Translations under genes and position numbers: made by a program
Notes under the pieces: generated by a model
The model's database searches: none
The model's input: the letters and a program-made list of their open reading frames with translations, nothing else
Told to the model about the DNA's origin: nothing
Assembly (NCBI GenBank): GCA_035582835.1
Contig: JAYKAV010002798.1
Location: 558,001 to 622,000 of the forward strand
Length of the DNA stretch: 64,000 nt
Source of the DNA: Phoebastria nigripes
Lineage: Eukaryota; Chordata; Aves; Procellariiformes; Diomedeidae
Direction of reading: 5' to 3'
Part shown: positions 13,641 to 26,000 of the stretch, one piece after another
How positions within the stretch are numbered: the stretch's first letter is position 1
How the letters are laid out: each line of letters opens with the position of its first letter

Positions 13641-16600
13641 GCTTTCTAAAGTAATTTCCTCTTGTTAAGTTTTATAGTAATTTCACAAAAGCATCTGAAT
13701 AAAGTCACATGCTGGAAAATAACAGCATCTTCTGGCCACAATCGATGGGACTACTTTCAGAGGAAAGACCTTAGCAAAGCAAGAGTGACAGCTATACTCT
13801 CTTAACTGTAGCAGTAGAGACAAAAAAATAATTTCTTGATGTATTTCTTGGCACTTAGTTCTTCCTTCACATTTATTAAAACAATTGCACTTCAGTACTT
13901 TCTATATTCTTAATTTAGGCTGGTGATTAAAACATTCTAGCAAAGATGAGATGATTAAACATTTTAGCCTTTTAAGGCACATGGCTTCCACTACAAAAAT
14001 GAAAACATCTCTCATTAGGATAAGTATGGTCAGCCGTATGTTTCATACTACTGTTTCTTACTCTCTTATCTTGAGTGTGTTAGTATAGGCTTCTAAAACG
14101 CTCCTGGATTTTTTGGGGGGTAGGGGGGTATTGGGTTTTTTAGAATTGGTTTGTTTGTTGATTTGGGGCCTTTTTTTTTAGCAAATGCATCACACCCACT
14201 TGTTTGTTATTAGAAGCTTATGGTTACATCACCAGACACTAAAAATAGGATATTTCCTTTTGCATAGATACTAAAATATTATGCCTGACTAGGACTTCTC
14301 CCTAAAAAGTACCTTCTGGGTTAGTCAAGGTTCTGCATGCACACTCATCTATGACCTATAGCATTGTAACCCAGCCTCAGGGATAAAATTTGCCTAGCGA
14401 TGTTAGAATATTTTCATTAGAAGCTGACTTCCACAAATAACTTTTGTTTTTGTTATTGTTATTTTAATGTCAGATGCAAAGTGTCTATCCACATTGCAAG
14501 TCTCCTGGAGGAATATGTGCCTCCTTGAGTAAAGGAAATACAATGCCAAACTGAAGAAGTGCTGATGCACCATGAAGGACATGGCCTTTCTGATGAGCCA
14601 TGCTATAGCGCAGTGTGCTCCAGAGGAACCTACAGCAGTGTTTTGGATCAGAGCAGAAGCACATTTCTGAACAAATCTCCTGGTTGTTCCCACTCACTAC
14701 GCTTCGGTTCACAGCACAGAGTGGTCTAAGAGCACATTCAATAAACATTTTTTGGATGAAACTAAGCCAGATGTGCTCCAGGACTGCACCTAATGCACTC
14801 CAACCACTAACAGGTAGCTAACAGGTCCCAGAACCAGGCACAAACTAGCCTAAAGCAAACCCCCTCTGACACGTGCCTGGTCCTCGGCACCAGCAGATTT
14901 GCTCCACTGATCTGCTCATATCAGTCTGTACTACCTGCTACTGTATGCATAGCTTCTGTGACCAGCACTAATTTTGCCATATGGAAGGAAGTTTATGTGA
15001 ATAAAAACACAGCGGTGGATTTCAGAGCAGATTAAGATCTCCTGGCGCAAGCAGAAGCACAGCACGGTGAACGGGTGGTTTGCTGAGAGGCAGGGCTTCA
15101 GCTGAAGGAAAGCATCTTGGTAAATGTACAGAGGAAGCCCTGACACTTCCACATGGGATTGTTTGCTGCATGCTGCTATTTGCCATCAAATCTGTCACTT
15201 ATCATTACAATAGACATTTGTGAGCGTGACTGAACAAAAGAAAAGTCTCTATTTAAGTGCCCTGTGTTCTTGTGAATGTCCATCACAGGGAAATATCTCT
15301 TAAAAATGAATGGAAAGACTACTGGGAAAAATGACATGTATAGTGATAAAGTAGCAGGCGATGGCACATCTCTGGAGAGTGACACAGGCCCTTCAGCATT
15401 TCTGGTTTGCCATCAGAGAGGGACAAGACAGACCTTTGTGCCTGGAAGCTCATGGGTTGCTTTTTTGCTTTGTTGCTCCAGTTAGGTCTAGTAAAAGATA
15501 CCAGCTCCCCTTACAAGCCTTGACTCGGTTGTAAACCTAGATCATCCAAGCTACAACAACAACAGGACAAACTCCGCATAGTGCAAATGTAATTTGCAGG
15601 GTCAGCATGAAACTGATCCTGGCTCTTGGATGAAGAGAGAGCTATATATGTTGTGTCACATCCACAGAGCTGCCAGCACCTGCTAAGAACCTTCAACACA
15701 AACTGAAGCCAAAGTGAGCTGTGGTCACGCTTCAGGCATGCCAGGATGGATGAAGTCATTGTGTTCAGCGACCCTGGCTAAATGTAGTGGCAATGTATAC
15801 ATATTGCAAAACCACAGTCCTCTGTCCATCCTCTGTTCCAGTTGTCCTTGGTCCTGCTTTACAGAGGATATGCAGGAAAGGTAGCCTTTTGGCTGCATGA
15901 AACAGCTACAAAATTGATTTCACATTGTTAGATTAGGTACAGACTTTGTATGCGCGGCCATAATTTAGCCCATCATATTTTCAAGGTTTTCCAGAAGATG
16001 TTAAATATGTCTTAAATTCATCTTTGAAACAAATGTGTGAAGTATATGTCGTAATATGTATTCAGTTCTACTGACCTCCCTAATGGGAAGACAAACACTG
16101 CAGAAATCTTTACTGAACAGAAGGATGACTTTGGCGTGTCAGCTCTCCACCACTGGATCTGAGGCAACAGAACATTTATTGTTTTCAGCTCTCTGAGATT
16201 TTTTAAAAGAAAATCTTGGATTTTTGGCAGCTGAAAATAAGAGCTTTCAATTCAGACAAAAGAATCGTTGTTTCTGGTACTCGTCCAAAGGATTAAATAC
16301 AACATAAAAAGTAATATACTTCTGTCTGTACCTTAATGCCAATGAAATGTGTGCTCTAATTTTCTCCTCCTCGTCTTTATTCATGGATAGATTTGTCATC
16401 TTTTGCTTCTTTGGTCATCTTCCCTGCACCACAAGAGGACATGGTGTGTGACATCCCTTCACTGTCTCATTTGGCTGTACACATCCAGGAATTGACACTG
16501 TAGCAAAAGGTCATCAGACCTATAAATTAGTATGATCTCTGTGTAGAAACTTATACGCTTTCACATTAGAGGGACAGCTTCCGTTATCTAGTTAGGCGTC

Positions 16601-19600
16601 CCGCATACCACAGAAGTAAATGCACTTGTTTCATTTTGGAGCCAGTAGACAGTTCCCATCATCAGTAGCAAAATGACAACTGTTTGAGTCATGCTATTTG
16701 CTTGTCCCCTCTGTGTCTCTCCTCTTTCCTATCCCTGACCTATCCATCCTGTCCATGGCTCATCACTACCCATGAAACTGGACGGAACTATTTTCAGTTA
16801 TTCTTTGGAGAGGTGTCACCTTCCTAGTTTCAGCCTTGCGAGACTCTTCACTTAAAGCCGAATCTCCACTGGACAAAGAGATCTCTCCATCTCTTCTCTA
16901 TCCTTCTGTGCAATGCACACGGCAGAAGGATTTTGGTTGCCTTCTGCCAGTTCAAACAAAGGCTGTTCAGGAGGAATGAGCATTCCCATTGCCATCCTTC
17001 TCTCCCACACAAATAATGATCATTTATAGCAATTTACAATAATACAGCTTTGGAAAATATATATTGGAGGAGAAAGTGTTGTTTTAAGAACTATGTGGAA
17101 TTTTCAACATAAAACTAAGAAAAGCACAGGCAATTTTTAGTGGTAAAATATTTAAATCCCTGCATATTTGACAGATTATTCCATGTGAATGATAATGATT
17201 TGTTGTAAATGTCACCATAGCAGCTACACATAAATATATACAGTCTAGTCTGACTTCAGAATAGAGCAAGGTTTATCTTTATTACCTGGTAAGCCACCAA
17301 GAAGAGAAACATCCCCTTCATATTATTGAGAAAGGATACCCAAGGTTTGCCTTTTTTTTTTTTCTTTCATTTAAATAGTGAGAAAATTGCAATGCAAGCT
17401 AGCCAGAAATTGTTGGCAATTGCAGGTTGGATAGACTTGGGGGTGAAATATGAGAATCCCAGAGACAAAAAAGAAGGATGTTGTCAGGAACAGAAACTTA
17501 GACTTGGTAGCCACCCTCCTAGAGATGATAAAAAAAGCCATGAAAACGTATTAGGTTGCCAAGGGATGAGTTGGAAAAGGAGAAAGGGAGCGATGAAAGA
17601 AGAAAGCCTTAAGAAGACACTGAAAGGCAGAGGAAGAGGAGAGGCAGTGAAAGGAGCAGAGGAAGGGAAGCACTGAGCGGCTCCAGAAGCATTAGGAAAT
17701 CAGAGGTGGAAGCAATTCAGTTGTCCAACGGAGCAAGTGACCACAGAAGAGCAGTGATGGAGAAGCAGCAAGAGAAATCCACGTGGAGAAGGTGGCAATC
17801 GCCTTGGTGAAAGCACTGCAGGAAAGCTGGCACAGGAGAAGACATGTGAAAGGGCAGCCCCTGGGTCAGGGAGTGAAGAGGAGGTGGAAAACGACAGAGC
17901 CCATGAGGGAACCTCTCTGTCCATTCTGCACATGGTCATCCCCACCTCAGCCCCTCTGGCACAGGCTGGACAGAGAAGCGATGGCAGAGTGCATGGCTGT
18001 TAATATAGCTGAGGGTCCTAATCACGTTTCTTCACAGAGAAATTACGTTTCTTCAGGCCCATCCTGAGGGGGAAAGAAACCTTTTCTTATATTGTTGTGG
18101 CTGTTGATCTCATGCTGAGAGCAGGGTCTGAACAAGCTCCTCCTCCACGTAGGCTGTTTACACCATCCATCTGAAGGCAGTTGAAGGTAGTGCCTAAGCC
18201 GGGTGTCGGGTCTCTCGGGCTCCCACGCAGTCAGCAGAACAAGAGAGGTTGCTCCAGGCAGCAATTCAGGGCTCCCAGCACAAGCTTCTTTTCTTGACTT
18301 CCCTCAGGAAGCCACTTTTTCTCTCTCTGGCCCGTACAGGGGACCTAAGGAGTCCAGCCCCCAGGGGGACAGTGCTCCACCACCAAGTCTCCCAAGCCAG
18401 CTCCAGATTTCTTACGCGGAAAGCAAAAGCTATAGGTAAAGAGAAGTTAAAAGCTTAACCTCGTCTGTCTACCAGGATTCTTTTTTCCCCTTTTTACTTT
18501 TTTGAATGGGTCCTTTCCTAAACACTTTTCATTCGAATTAAACATGGTGTGTACATCAATCGCTTGTAAATTTGAAAATGCTTAAAATACATGTGCAAAA
18601 TAATAGGAAGAATTGTAAAGCTAACACATGCACTCAGCAGTGAAGAATATGAACAGAAGTTTAACGTGTTGTCCTTTAAAAGAAGCTAATGTTGTATGCA
18701 TTGGTGTGGGAATACCACAGATCCTGTTTCAATTAAATGACTTCACTGAAAGAGCCATAGCATGAAGATCGAATGCTACTATTTATTGAAAGTGATAAAT
18801 TATCCAAGGATTATAGTTCATAAACATGAAACTCAATGTCTAGGAAAAGATGTAATAACTACCTTAGGTGTATTTAAAAAACAAGCTGTTATGTGAGTAG
18901 CTACAGAGCCTGATCCCCTGTATGTTTGTGTCTTATATCCTCTATACGTTACTAGTGTATTAACCCTATTCATCTTTCACGTCCCTGTTTGATAATCCCT
19001 TTTGGCAAGAGAGAGCTCAGCCTGAAGCCAGCCCAGAGCTATGGGTTTACTGGTGAGCTGGCCAATACATGGCCATGAGCGTTTGTCGTGCATCTGGCCA
19101 TTGCCAGGCAGAAGCAAAGCTGGCTTTGCCGAACGGACGCCAAGTTACCTGGAAGAACAAATATGTTTTTTCTCTTCCATCCAACCACAACTTTTCATGG
19201 CAATTATTGGAACTTAACAATGTTTGGGAGTTCTCCTCCTCTCTCAAATGTGGTTGAAATTGGCCTGAATTTTTGTGGGGACAGGAGGGGGAAGGGGGGA
19301 AGAAAGAGAGAGTGAGAGAGAAAACACGGCTAAAAATAACAACGTTTGGATTTTTCCAGGCCATTTATCCTGGAATATTAGAAAATGTAATGTGTAAAGT
19401 AATACCTTTTTTTTTTCCACTAAAGACACAGAGTAGTAGACATAAATTGATTATTTTTATTTTGATCCAGTAATACACTTTCATACACATTGACAGCTGC
19501 ATTTTCTTCAATTCAGAGTAGATACACTTTGAGCTCTGTATTTTTCATCTCCCAAAAGGATGGACAACACACTAGGGAGTCATTTGGCCAGTGGGTGGGA

Positions 19601-22600
19601 AGAGCACTTTCCAGTGTGTGGATTATTATGGAGATAAGCCCACAGCTGTGTGAGGAGCACATCGATAGAACCACATCTGTTTACATCAGCTGAGGATCTA
19701 TCACTTATCTGTAGTAGTATGTTTCCCAAGACAGCTTAACTGATTTGGACTTAATACTTGATTACATGGTTATTTTAAGAACTCTACCATGGCCCATAAG
19801 AGAAATCTTACTGTCTTCAGTAGTGCTGTCTAATTTATACGCTAGGTCCCACAACTATTACTGATACTATGTATTAACAAACTAAAGGGATTGTTTTTAA
19901 TAGTCTGTGCCATTGTGTTCACACTACTCATCAGTAAAGTTATTTATAATTTTGGAGAGTTAAAAACCTTTCTTTAAAGTAACCAGGTTCAAAGGCTGGT
20001 CCACAGGCATAACTGACAGTACCAGGGGTTGGAATGAAATTCAAGTCCTACATGTTAATGCCAAGACCAAGATACAGTAGGTTCAGGACAGCCCCCACTG
20101 CTTTTGGCATTCTGATGCCATGGCTAAATATCAACTATTATTTTTAAGAATAGTATCCTCCCTCGAGTTCGTATTTTCACACTGGTTTCAATTTGGCTTA
20201 CTGCATCTTAATTACAATCTCTCCTCTCTTTTGCATGCCTATCTCCATGGCATCCAATTAAATGCTACAGAGGTGCAAGACACCAGATCAGCATGTGGCG
20301 GATGAGATGCAGATGCATCTAGTGAAGGCTTTGCTGTTATGTATGTTGTAATTTGTAGTTTTCATCAAGTGTCACTCAAAGGAAATAGGTTTACACACGT
20401 ACACATTTCTCTCTGCCTTTCCTCTTACCCCCCCCCCCGCCCTTTATTTCTTTACTTTCTTTTTCTGTCTCAATATATTTCTACTGTTCTGTTGTTCTTA
20501 TTTCCTTACAGAATGGCACCATTTTATATGTTTAGATGTCTACAGTGAAAAAAGCAAAAGAAAATGGATCAGTGTAAACATTGGCTTTGCAGAGAACTGT
20601 AATGGGCAAATGGCCAAGGAAATTCTGCTGCAAAGTCAGCGAAGAAGCCAAAACTTTTAAATTTCACTGCCTCCAATGCACATCAGCCTAATGTTCATTC
20701 CATCAGGAAAAACACGGACAACTTAGAAATCTAATTACATTGACCTTCAGCGGTGATTTTTACTTGCTGTCACTCCAAAGCCAGCAATACAAACTCTCAG
20801 AATACAATCTTAGTGCCCATAGTCCCTTGTTCTCATTTTTAAAAATTAATGACAGTGCATCTGTCCATAGTCCAGATCTCAAGATGCCAAACTTTTCTTT
20901 TTTCTTTTTTGTTCCCACAGGAATGTTGGCGGGTGCATGGATGGGGCTGAGAGTTTTGTTCATATCAGCTTTTTATATATACACTCTTTCACACTAAAAA
21001 AATTTTAAGAATCATATGTGTGGAGAATGAACAACTTTATTTATAGGGAAATAACTGTTTTGTCTGTTATTAATTTATTACACATTCAGTTGCTTTCTGA
21101 ATATATCATATGGGCTATTGTACTCCACATACACTTTGCAGACATCTACCAACACAATAATCAGTTGTGTTTACATTACAATCAGACTTGACTCATGCCT
21201 GTAAAGTCATCCCATTTTACGTATTTACACACAGACTTTCTCCCCGCTCTTTCCCCCAACAGACCACAGAAAATGCAAGGAATGGTTCATAAATTCTGAA
21301 GTCAAATCTGCAAAAGTTGCAAAATGTTGGGATAAGGCTGCTGCTTAAGCTAGAAGAATAACTGGCAGCTGGGATTAGGAGGTGGTCGTCTGTGGGCCAA
21401 CTGGAGGAAGAGCTGGGGTGCTCTCTCAGTGCATTTTAGCACAGGAAACAGGAGAGAAAATTGAACGGTGACTCTCAGGCATCTCACGTCTCATTCCAGG
21501 CTGTGGACCAGGCAAGGAAAAATGGGCTTTTAAGAAATGGCAAAAGAGAGCAAGCTTCCACTGCCATTATGTTTTTCATGTGGGTTAAAATCACTGCAGA
21601 CAAATGTAAGGCTTGAATGTGCAGCTTCAGGAGCTGAAGCTCTGCTTCCTGTATCCCAAATGTCAATCAGCGGGATTTCAACACATGGAAATTACGACTG
21701 CAACTCTTGCTCTGTGTGAACAGGTTTGTAATTGCAAGTCTTTTGAAGACAGGAATTTTTGAACAGGAATTTTTTATGAAATTTGGATGAAATACCATTT
21801 GGATGCAAAAGGGGATCAAAGAGGCAAAAAATGAAAAAAAAAAAAAAATTACTTCAGGTACAGACAGCATCCAAAACACTTAAATTCCATGTGCCAAGTG
21901 CTGCCACAGTACTTGTGTGGCTGATGTGGAGGAATTGATATTTTTATTATACAGCTCTACAGCAGCCCTATTTGATGACTTGAAAACTGTGGAAAACACG
22001 TCACCCCCTCAAACACTTCCCAGTCTATCTGGAAGGCCAGGTGACTTGACCCACAGTACAGCAGTGTACTGAAGAGCCAGTACCATTTGAAGTGCAAATG
22101 GTCCCCCTGATTTGATGTAAAGCAGTAGGAAGAAAAATCAAACAGGCAAAGTTCACAGGAGTTCACAGGAGTGTGAATTCAGTGAAAATCACCCAGAGGT
22201 TGAGTTTAATTGGCAATCGCAACATTGTTTTGTCAGGTCTAATAGTGACTCACTGTACTAAAAATCTAAATGCAACAGTACAGTAAAAAAAAAAGCGGTC
22301 AGGAAAAGCATCACCAAAACCTCACAAGGAGGTATCTGGCATGGAAGTGCTAAAATAAACACTTTGCCAAATACTTGTTGGCAAGGACAAATGTTGTTGT
22401 TTTCATTCAAGTCTATAAAATGAAAAAAAAAATAACTCTAGGACCTATTATTTGTAGCTGTGCTTTCTCCGTAAACTTTGCCTGTATGGAAGGTACATGC
22501 ACGTTGTTTATTATCGCTTTAAATTGGTGAAGTTTAGATTTTCTTCTACTCTGAAGTGATCCCAGAGCGTACTCTGCGTCAGAAAGACGTTACTTGAAAA

Positions 22601-24294
22601 GTAAGCATATAAAGAGTTTAATAACACAAACATCACAAAATGATAATTAATTTATGCAAAAAGCCATAATAAAAGCACATCATAAGATTGTAGTGTTGTG
22701 AGAATGTATTTAAAAAGAAAATTTAACACTCTTGCAGGAGATTATCTTTTTTCTGTATTCTTTAAACGTTCTGATTTCAAATTTCAGAACGCTTTCCTAT
22801 GTCAATGACAATCTTAATAGAGTCCAATTAGTTCCACAAGGCACTTTCTGATGCACAAGCCCCTGGCTTGATTGCGGTGAATGGTGGGTATTTCCTGTGT
22901 TTAAGTCCACATATGGATTGAGTAAGGCAGTGGCAGAGAGACTACTGTTTTCCTTCACTACATCTTCATTTCTTTTTCACAGGCTAAGCCATTTTTGTTT
23001 TTCCTGGCTCTGTTGTCAAAACATTGACCAGAGCTTTGGCTGATGGTATTGGAATACGAAGCCAAAACAATCCTCTGGAAACCAGTGTGGCAAAATGTAT
23101 TTTAAATCTATACATTCACCATTCAACCATGGGAGTAACCACGCCCACTGCCCCACTCTGCGGTTTAAAAACAACATGGGTTTGCCCCCAGAACGGTTTG
23201 ATTTATTTGACAAGCTTTTTCAAGCTGGGTNTATCAACATTTAAACTGTTCTGAGGCTTGGCTTCCTACGTCACATGTACAGCAAGTATTAAAACACACT
23301 CTAATCATTTTCTGCCTCTATTAAACTAGACAAGGTGAATGCATTGTGCATTCTGCAGGATTTCTTTGAAAACCTGTCAGTCTCTCCAAAGACAGACAGG
23401 CTACAGTGGTTCTTTTTTTCCCCCTCAAAAACATACCTTTTAAATATTATCTTTTTTACATCCTTTTTGGAAAATACATCATTATAATAACTCTGTAGAG
23501 CTAATTCCTGTTCCTGACACACAAAAGTCCAATGCAAAACAGTAAAAGATGACACATTTTAAGGGATTCTTCAGAAAATGTAGCATAATGCACAAGTACC
23601 CTGCAGCATTGCAAATTATTTTCCTGCGTTGTCAGGTTCCTGGAGGGATTCTTTCCTCAGGGGTAGCTAGGAATATAAACAAAAACTCAGCTGTAAAACT
23701 GAAATCAGGACAAGACCAATTTTGCACACATAATGGGGAAAATTAAAGTATAGAGATGGTGTGTGGTAGATTAAATAATCTATCCAAACAGAATCTAATA
23801 GTTTAAGTACTAGGATGTAATTCCCCTGAACCAGAATTCCTGTATGATTTACTTCTAGCTTTTTTCGTTCTGTTTTTTGCACTGGCTACCGCATCATTGA
23901 GCTGGGCCTCTGTCGGTGTAGGTTGCATCGACATGATCTACACAACAGTCACCTGCGGAAATATATGCATAGGCACACAACAATACGCCTAAATTCAGGG
24001 TAAGTGGTGGTTCTACCTTGAACCACCTATAAATGATCCGTGTGACATTTGAACCAAATTTAAATATCCCACCTGCTGCATTTACTCCCAAATTGCACAG
24101 CGGGAACCAAAGCGCAGGCCAGAAGGTGCCTTTTGTCGTTAAATAAAACATAAACTTCTCAGCCAAACCTGTCTCATTGTGTGTGCTGCAGAAAGCTTTA
24201 CAAGGGGGGGAGAAAATAGATGTTTGTGAACGCAGCCACACGTTTTACGGTTTCTCTTTTATCATCTCCCCCAGCCCAGGGCTCCCCTGCCCTG

Positions 24295-24660
24295 TTTCCA
24301 CCCGGGCTGAGAGGGAGCGCGGGGAAGCGCGCNGGTCCTCATTGACGGAAAAGCAAAAGCAATTAGCGCGGGGGGCGGGCACCCCGCTTGACGGGCCGCT
24401 GCTGATGGATGTCCCGCCGCCCCCGGAGGCCTCCGCGGCCCCGGCCCCGCCCGGCCCCCGCCGCACCTCGGGTCCCGCAGCGGCCGCTCGGCGGGGGGCC
24501 CGGCCGGGCGCGCCTCCCCGGGGTACTCACCTTTACACGCAACCTCCCGCCTCCTCGGCGGCGGCTTTTTCCTCCTTCAACGTGTTCCCGTTGGCCTTCG
24601 TCACGAAAACTGTAAAACCCCAATGCTGGATTTCTAGTGGCTAAAAAAAAAAAAAAGGCG
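24295..24660. promoter_or_regulatory. CpG island A
   Basis: This is a dense GC-rich block with many CpG, sharply distinct from the AT-rich DNA on its left. CpG islands usually mark vertebrate promoters. On the minus strand a strong splice donor (AAAG/GTGAGTACC) ends at 24531, which suggests that a leftward transcript passes through or starts here. An ambiguous base lies at 24333. No coding exon is recognised. The downstream AT repeat and CpG island B may belong to the same promoter region. Confidence 0.7.
24531..24640 (-). other. candidate spliced exon, minus strand
   Basis: On the minus strand a 14-T tract ending in AG (AG at 24642-24641) is followed by 110 bp that ends in AAAG/GTGAGTACC, an excellent match to the donor consensus. 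In one frame the block reads as a protein-like peptide beginning PLEIQHWGFTVFVTKANG and running through a Lys/Glu/Ala-rich part to a TAA placed two bases before the donor. A stop so close to a donor argues against a normal coding exon and for an untranslated or lncRNA exon. No family is recognised, and the poly-T could be a simple repeat imitating an acceptor. Confidence 0.35.
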
Positions 24661-24960
24661 GGGGGGGCGGTAAGAGTAACATGAAGCAGCGTTTCAACAA
24701 ACCCCATAAACCCGAGATGCGAGAGCTAGCGAGAAAGGGAAGGGGGAAGGGAGGAGGAGAAGCTTGAAAGTATCAGCGCAAATAGCTTAGTTTTTACTCC
24801 CAGACACCATAACTTGTTTTACGATTAGTGATCTGTTTAAAGATTTGTCCTGGAAGTACTTGATATTGGGTTACAAAAGGTTACGTTAATTGCATTAAGC
24901 CATAATGACCCATGAAGGACTGCAAAGACTTGGAGAAAAACACGCTTCTTCCTTAAAGAT

Positions 24961-24962
24961 AA

Positions 24963-24993
<31 letters not shown>

Positions 24994-25134
24994 AGTAAAA
25001 TAAAATAAAGTAAAATAAAATAAAGTAAAATAAAGTAAAACAAAATAAAGTAAAATAAAGTAAAACAAAATAAAGTAAAATAAAGTAAAGTAAAATAAAA
25101 TAAAATTAAAATAAAATAAAATAAAATAAAATAA
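24961..25134. repeat. A/T microsatellite with (AAAT)n, (TAAAA)n and a 25-bp higher-order unit
   Basis: The left end is (AAAT)n; it then becomes TAAAA/TAAAG pentamers. Within it a 25-bp compound unit beginning ATAAAGTAAAATAAAG repeats perfectly at 25020-25044 and 25045-25069, and partly from 25070. The minus strand translates as long Phe/Tyr/Leu strings, which are meaningless. The repeat stops a few bases before GC-rich island B. Confidence 0.95.
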
Positions 25135-25144
25135 ACCAAAACAA

Positions 25145-25345
25145 AAGTCGGAGGGCGGCGGGGCGGGCGGCGCGGCCGGGGCTCCCGGAGGAGGCAGGCA
25201 GGGAGGAGGGAGGGAGGCAGCGCCCCGGCCCCGGTGGGCTCCGGCCCCGGCCCCGGCCCCGGCGGCCCTCCCGGTGCCCCCCGGGTGCCCTCGCCCCCCG
25301 CCCGGCACTGCCACGCCGGGAGGGCATGTGGCGGTCCTGGGCGCA
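25145..25345. promoter_or_regulatory. CpG island B
   Basis: About 200 bp of very GC-rich sequence with many CpG directly abuts the A/T repeat. It contains runs of CCCC and GGAGG and a GGGGCC-type hexamer tract (minus-strand sense). It could be the core promoter of a transcript running in either direction. No TATA box or clear start is visible. Confidence 0.6.
25241..25262. repeat. short (CCGGCC)n tract, GGGGCC on the minus strand
   Basis: The plus strand reads CCGGCCCC repeated to give four CCGG separated by CC, so the minus strand has successive GGGG runs spaced by CC. This is a potential G-quadruplex-forming tract on the minus strand. More GGCCCC units lie just upstream in the same island. 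Confidence 0.8.
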
Positions 25346-25739
25346 GCCGCCAGCATTATGGTGCGGAATTAAATGTGTCGACTAATAATCTATAGTCTCG
25401 CTTGCCGGGGCAGAGCAGACAAACAAAATTGTCATTCCAAATGAAAAGAAAACACTATTTCTTAGAAGTGTTTAGGAGGGTGCACAGCGGGGCATATTTT
25501 CTTTCTTACTGGCAAGAGTTTGTAACTGGATCCCTTAACATTACTGAGAACATGAAAACATGAAACAAAAGTATTGATCCAAGAATTCGCAGAAGAAAAG
25601 TATCCAGATACACACTGGTTTGTTTGAAATTTTTTTTAAGGTTACATCAGATGTTTACAGGGGAAAGTAGAAGCTTGCGATATAGCCCTTGCATGCCCCA
25701 TTCAAAGATACGTGGAGGAAAGTGTTATTTGTGTTGTTA

Positions 25740-26000
25740 AATTTACATTATGTTCACTTTAATTGCATCAGCTGCTAGATAGATCTAGGAATAATGGTAT
25801 TTAAGAGGGAAATAGCAATCATCTTCAGAAGACTGCAGCATAATGGAGGAACCTAATTAATTTAACCTTGCAGTCTTCCATAATGGCTGCACTTTATCAT
25901 TTCCACAGATGGAGCTTGAAGGAATTAACAGTGTTGTTTATCCCAGCAGACGTCTCTGACTGTGGTTAGCCAATGGCAGATTTCCCACTTAAAGATGCAT
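25740..26000. other. candidate conserved non-coding element
   Basis: A non-repetitive block between CpG islands. It contains clustered AT-rich homeodomain-like cores (CCTAATTAATTTAACC), a repeated CATAATGG motif on both sides of these, and a CCAAT box in TTAGCCAATGGCAG near 25.97 kb. No frame stays open. The look is that of a developmental enhancer or promoter-proximal element. This is inference without alignment. Confidence 0.35.

Larger units (their letters stand above)
10193..24294. other. AT-rich non-coding stretch, no gene recognised
   Basis: No gene is recognised. Contents seen: a mildly GC-rich patch at about 10.78-11.08 kb, a 59-codon ORF at 11181-11360, an ATA-type microsatellite near 13.6 kb, single ambiguous bases at 10874, 12142, 13459 and 23231, and a few tiny direct duplications (for example AGTGTCCATA twice at about 13538-13557, and an 11-bp unit twice at about 22150-22171). 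Near 17.3-18.1 kb the plus strand is purine-rich and gives a long Lys/Glu-rich frame, which I regard as a composition effect. Confidence 0.55.

Noticed and set aside
17326..17676. 116-codon Lys/Glu-rich frame after a poly-T tract
   Set aside because: Purine-rich strand composition explains it; no family or codon evidence.
24837..25356. Long minus-strand frames of 100 and 153 codons rich in Phe, Tyr, Leu
   Set aside because: They are translations of the A/T microsatellite at 24961-25134 fused to GC-rich sequence; not proteins.
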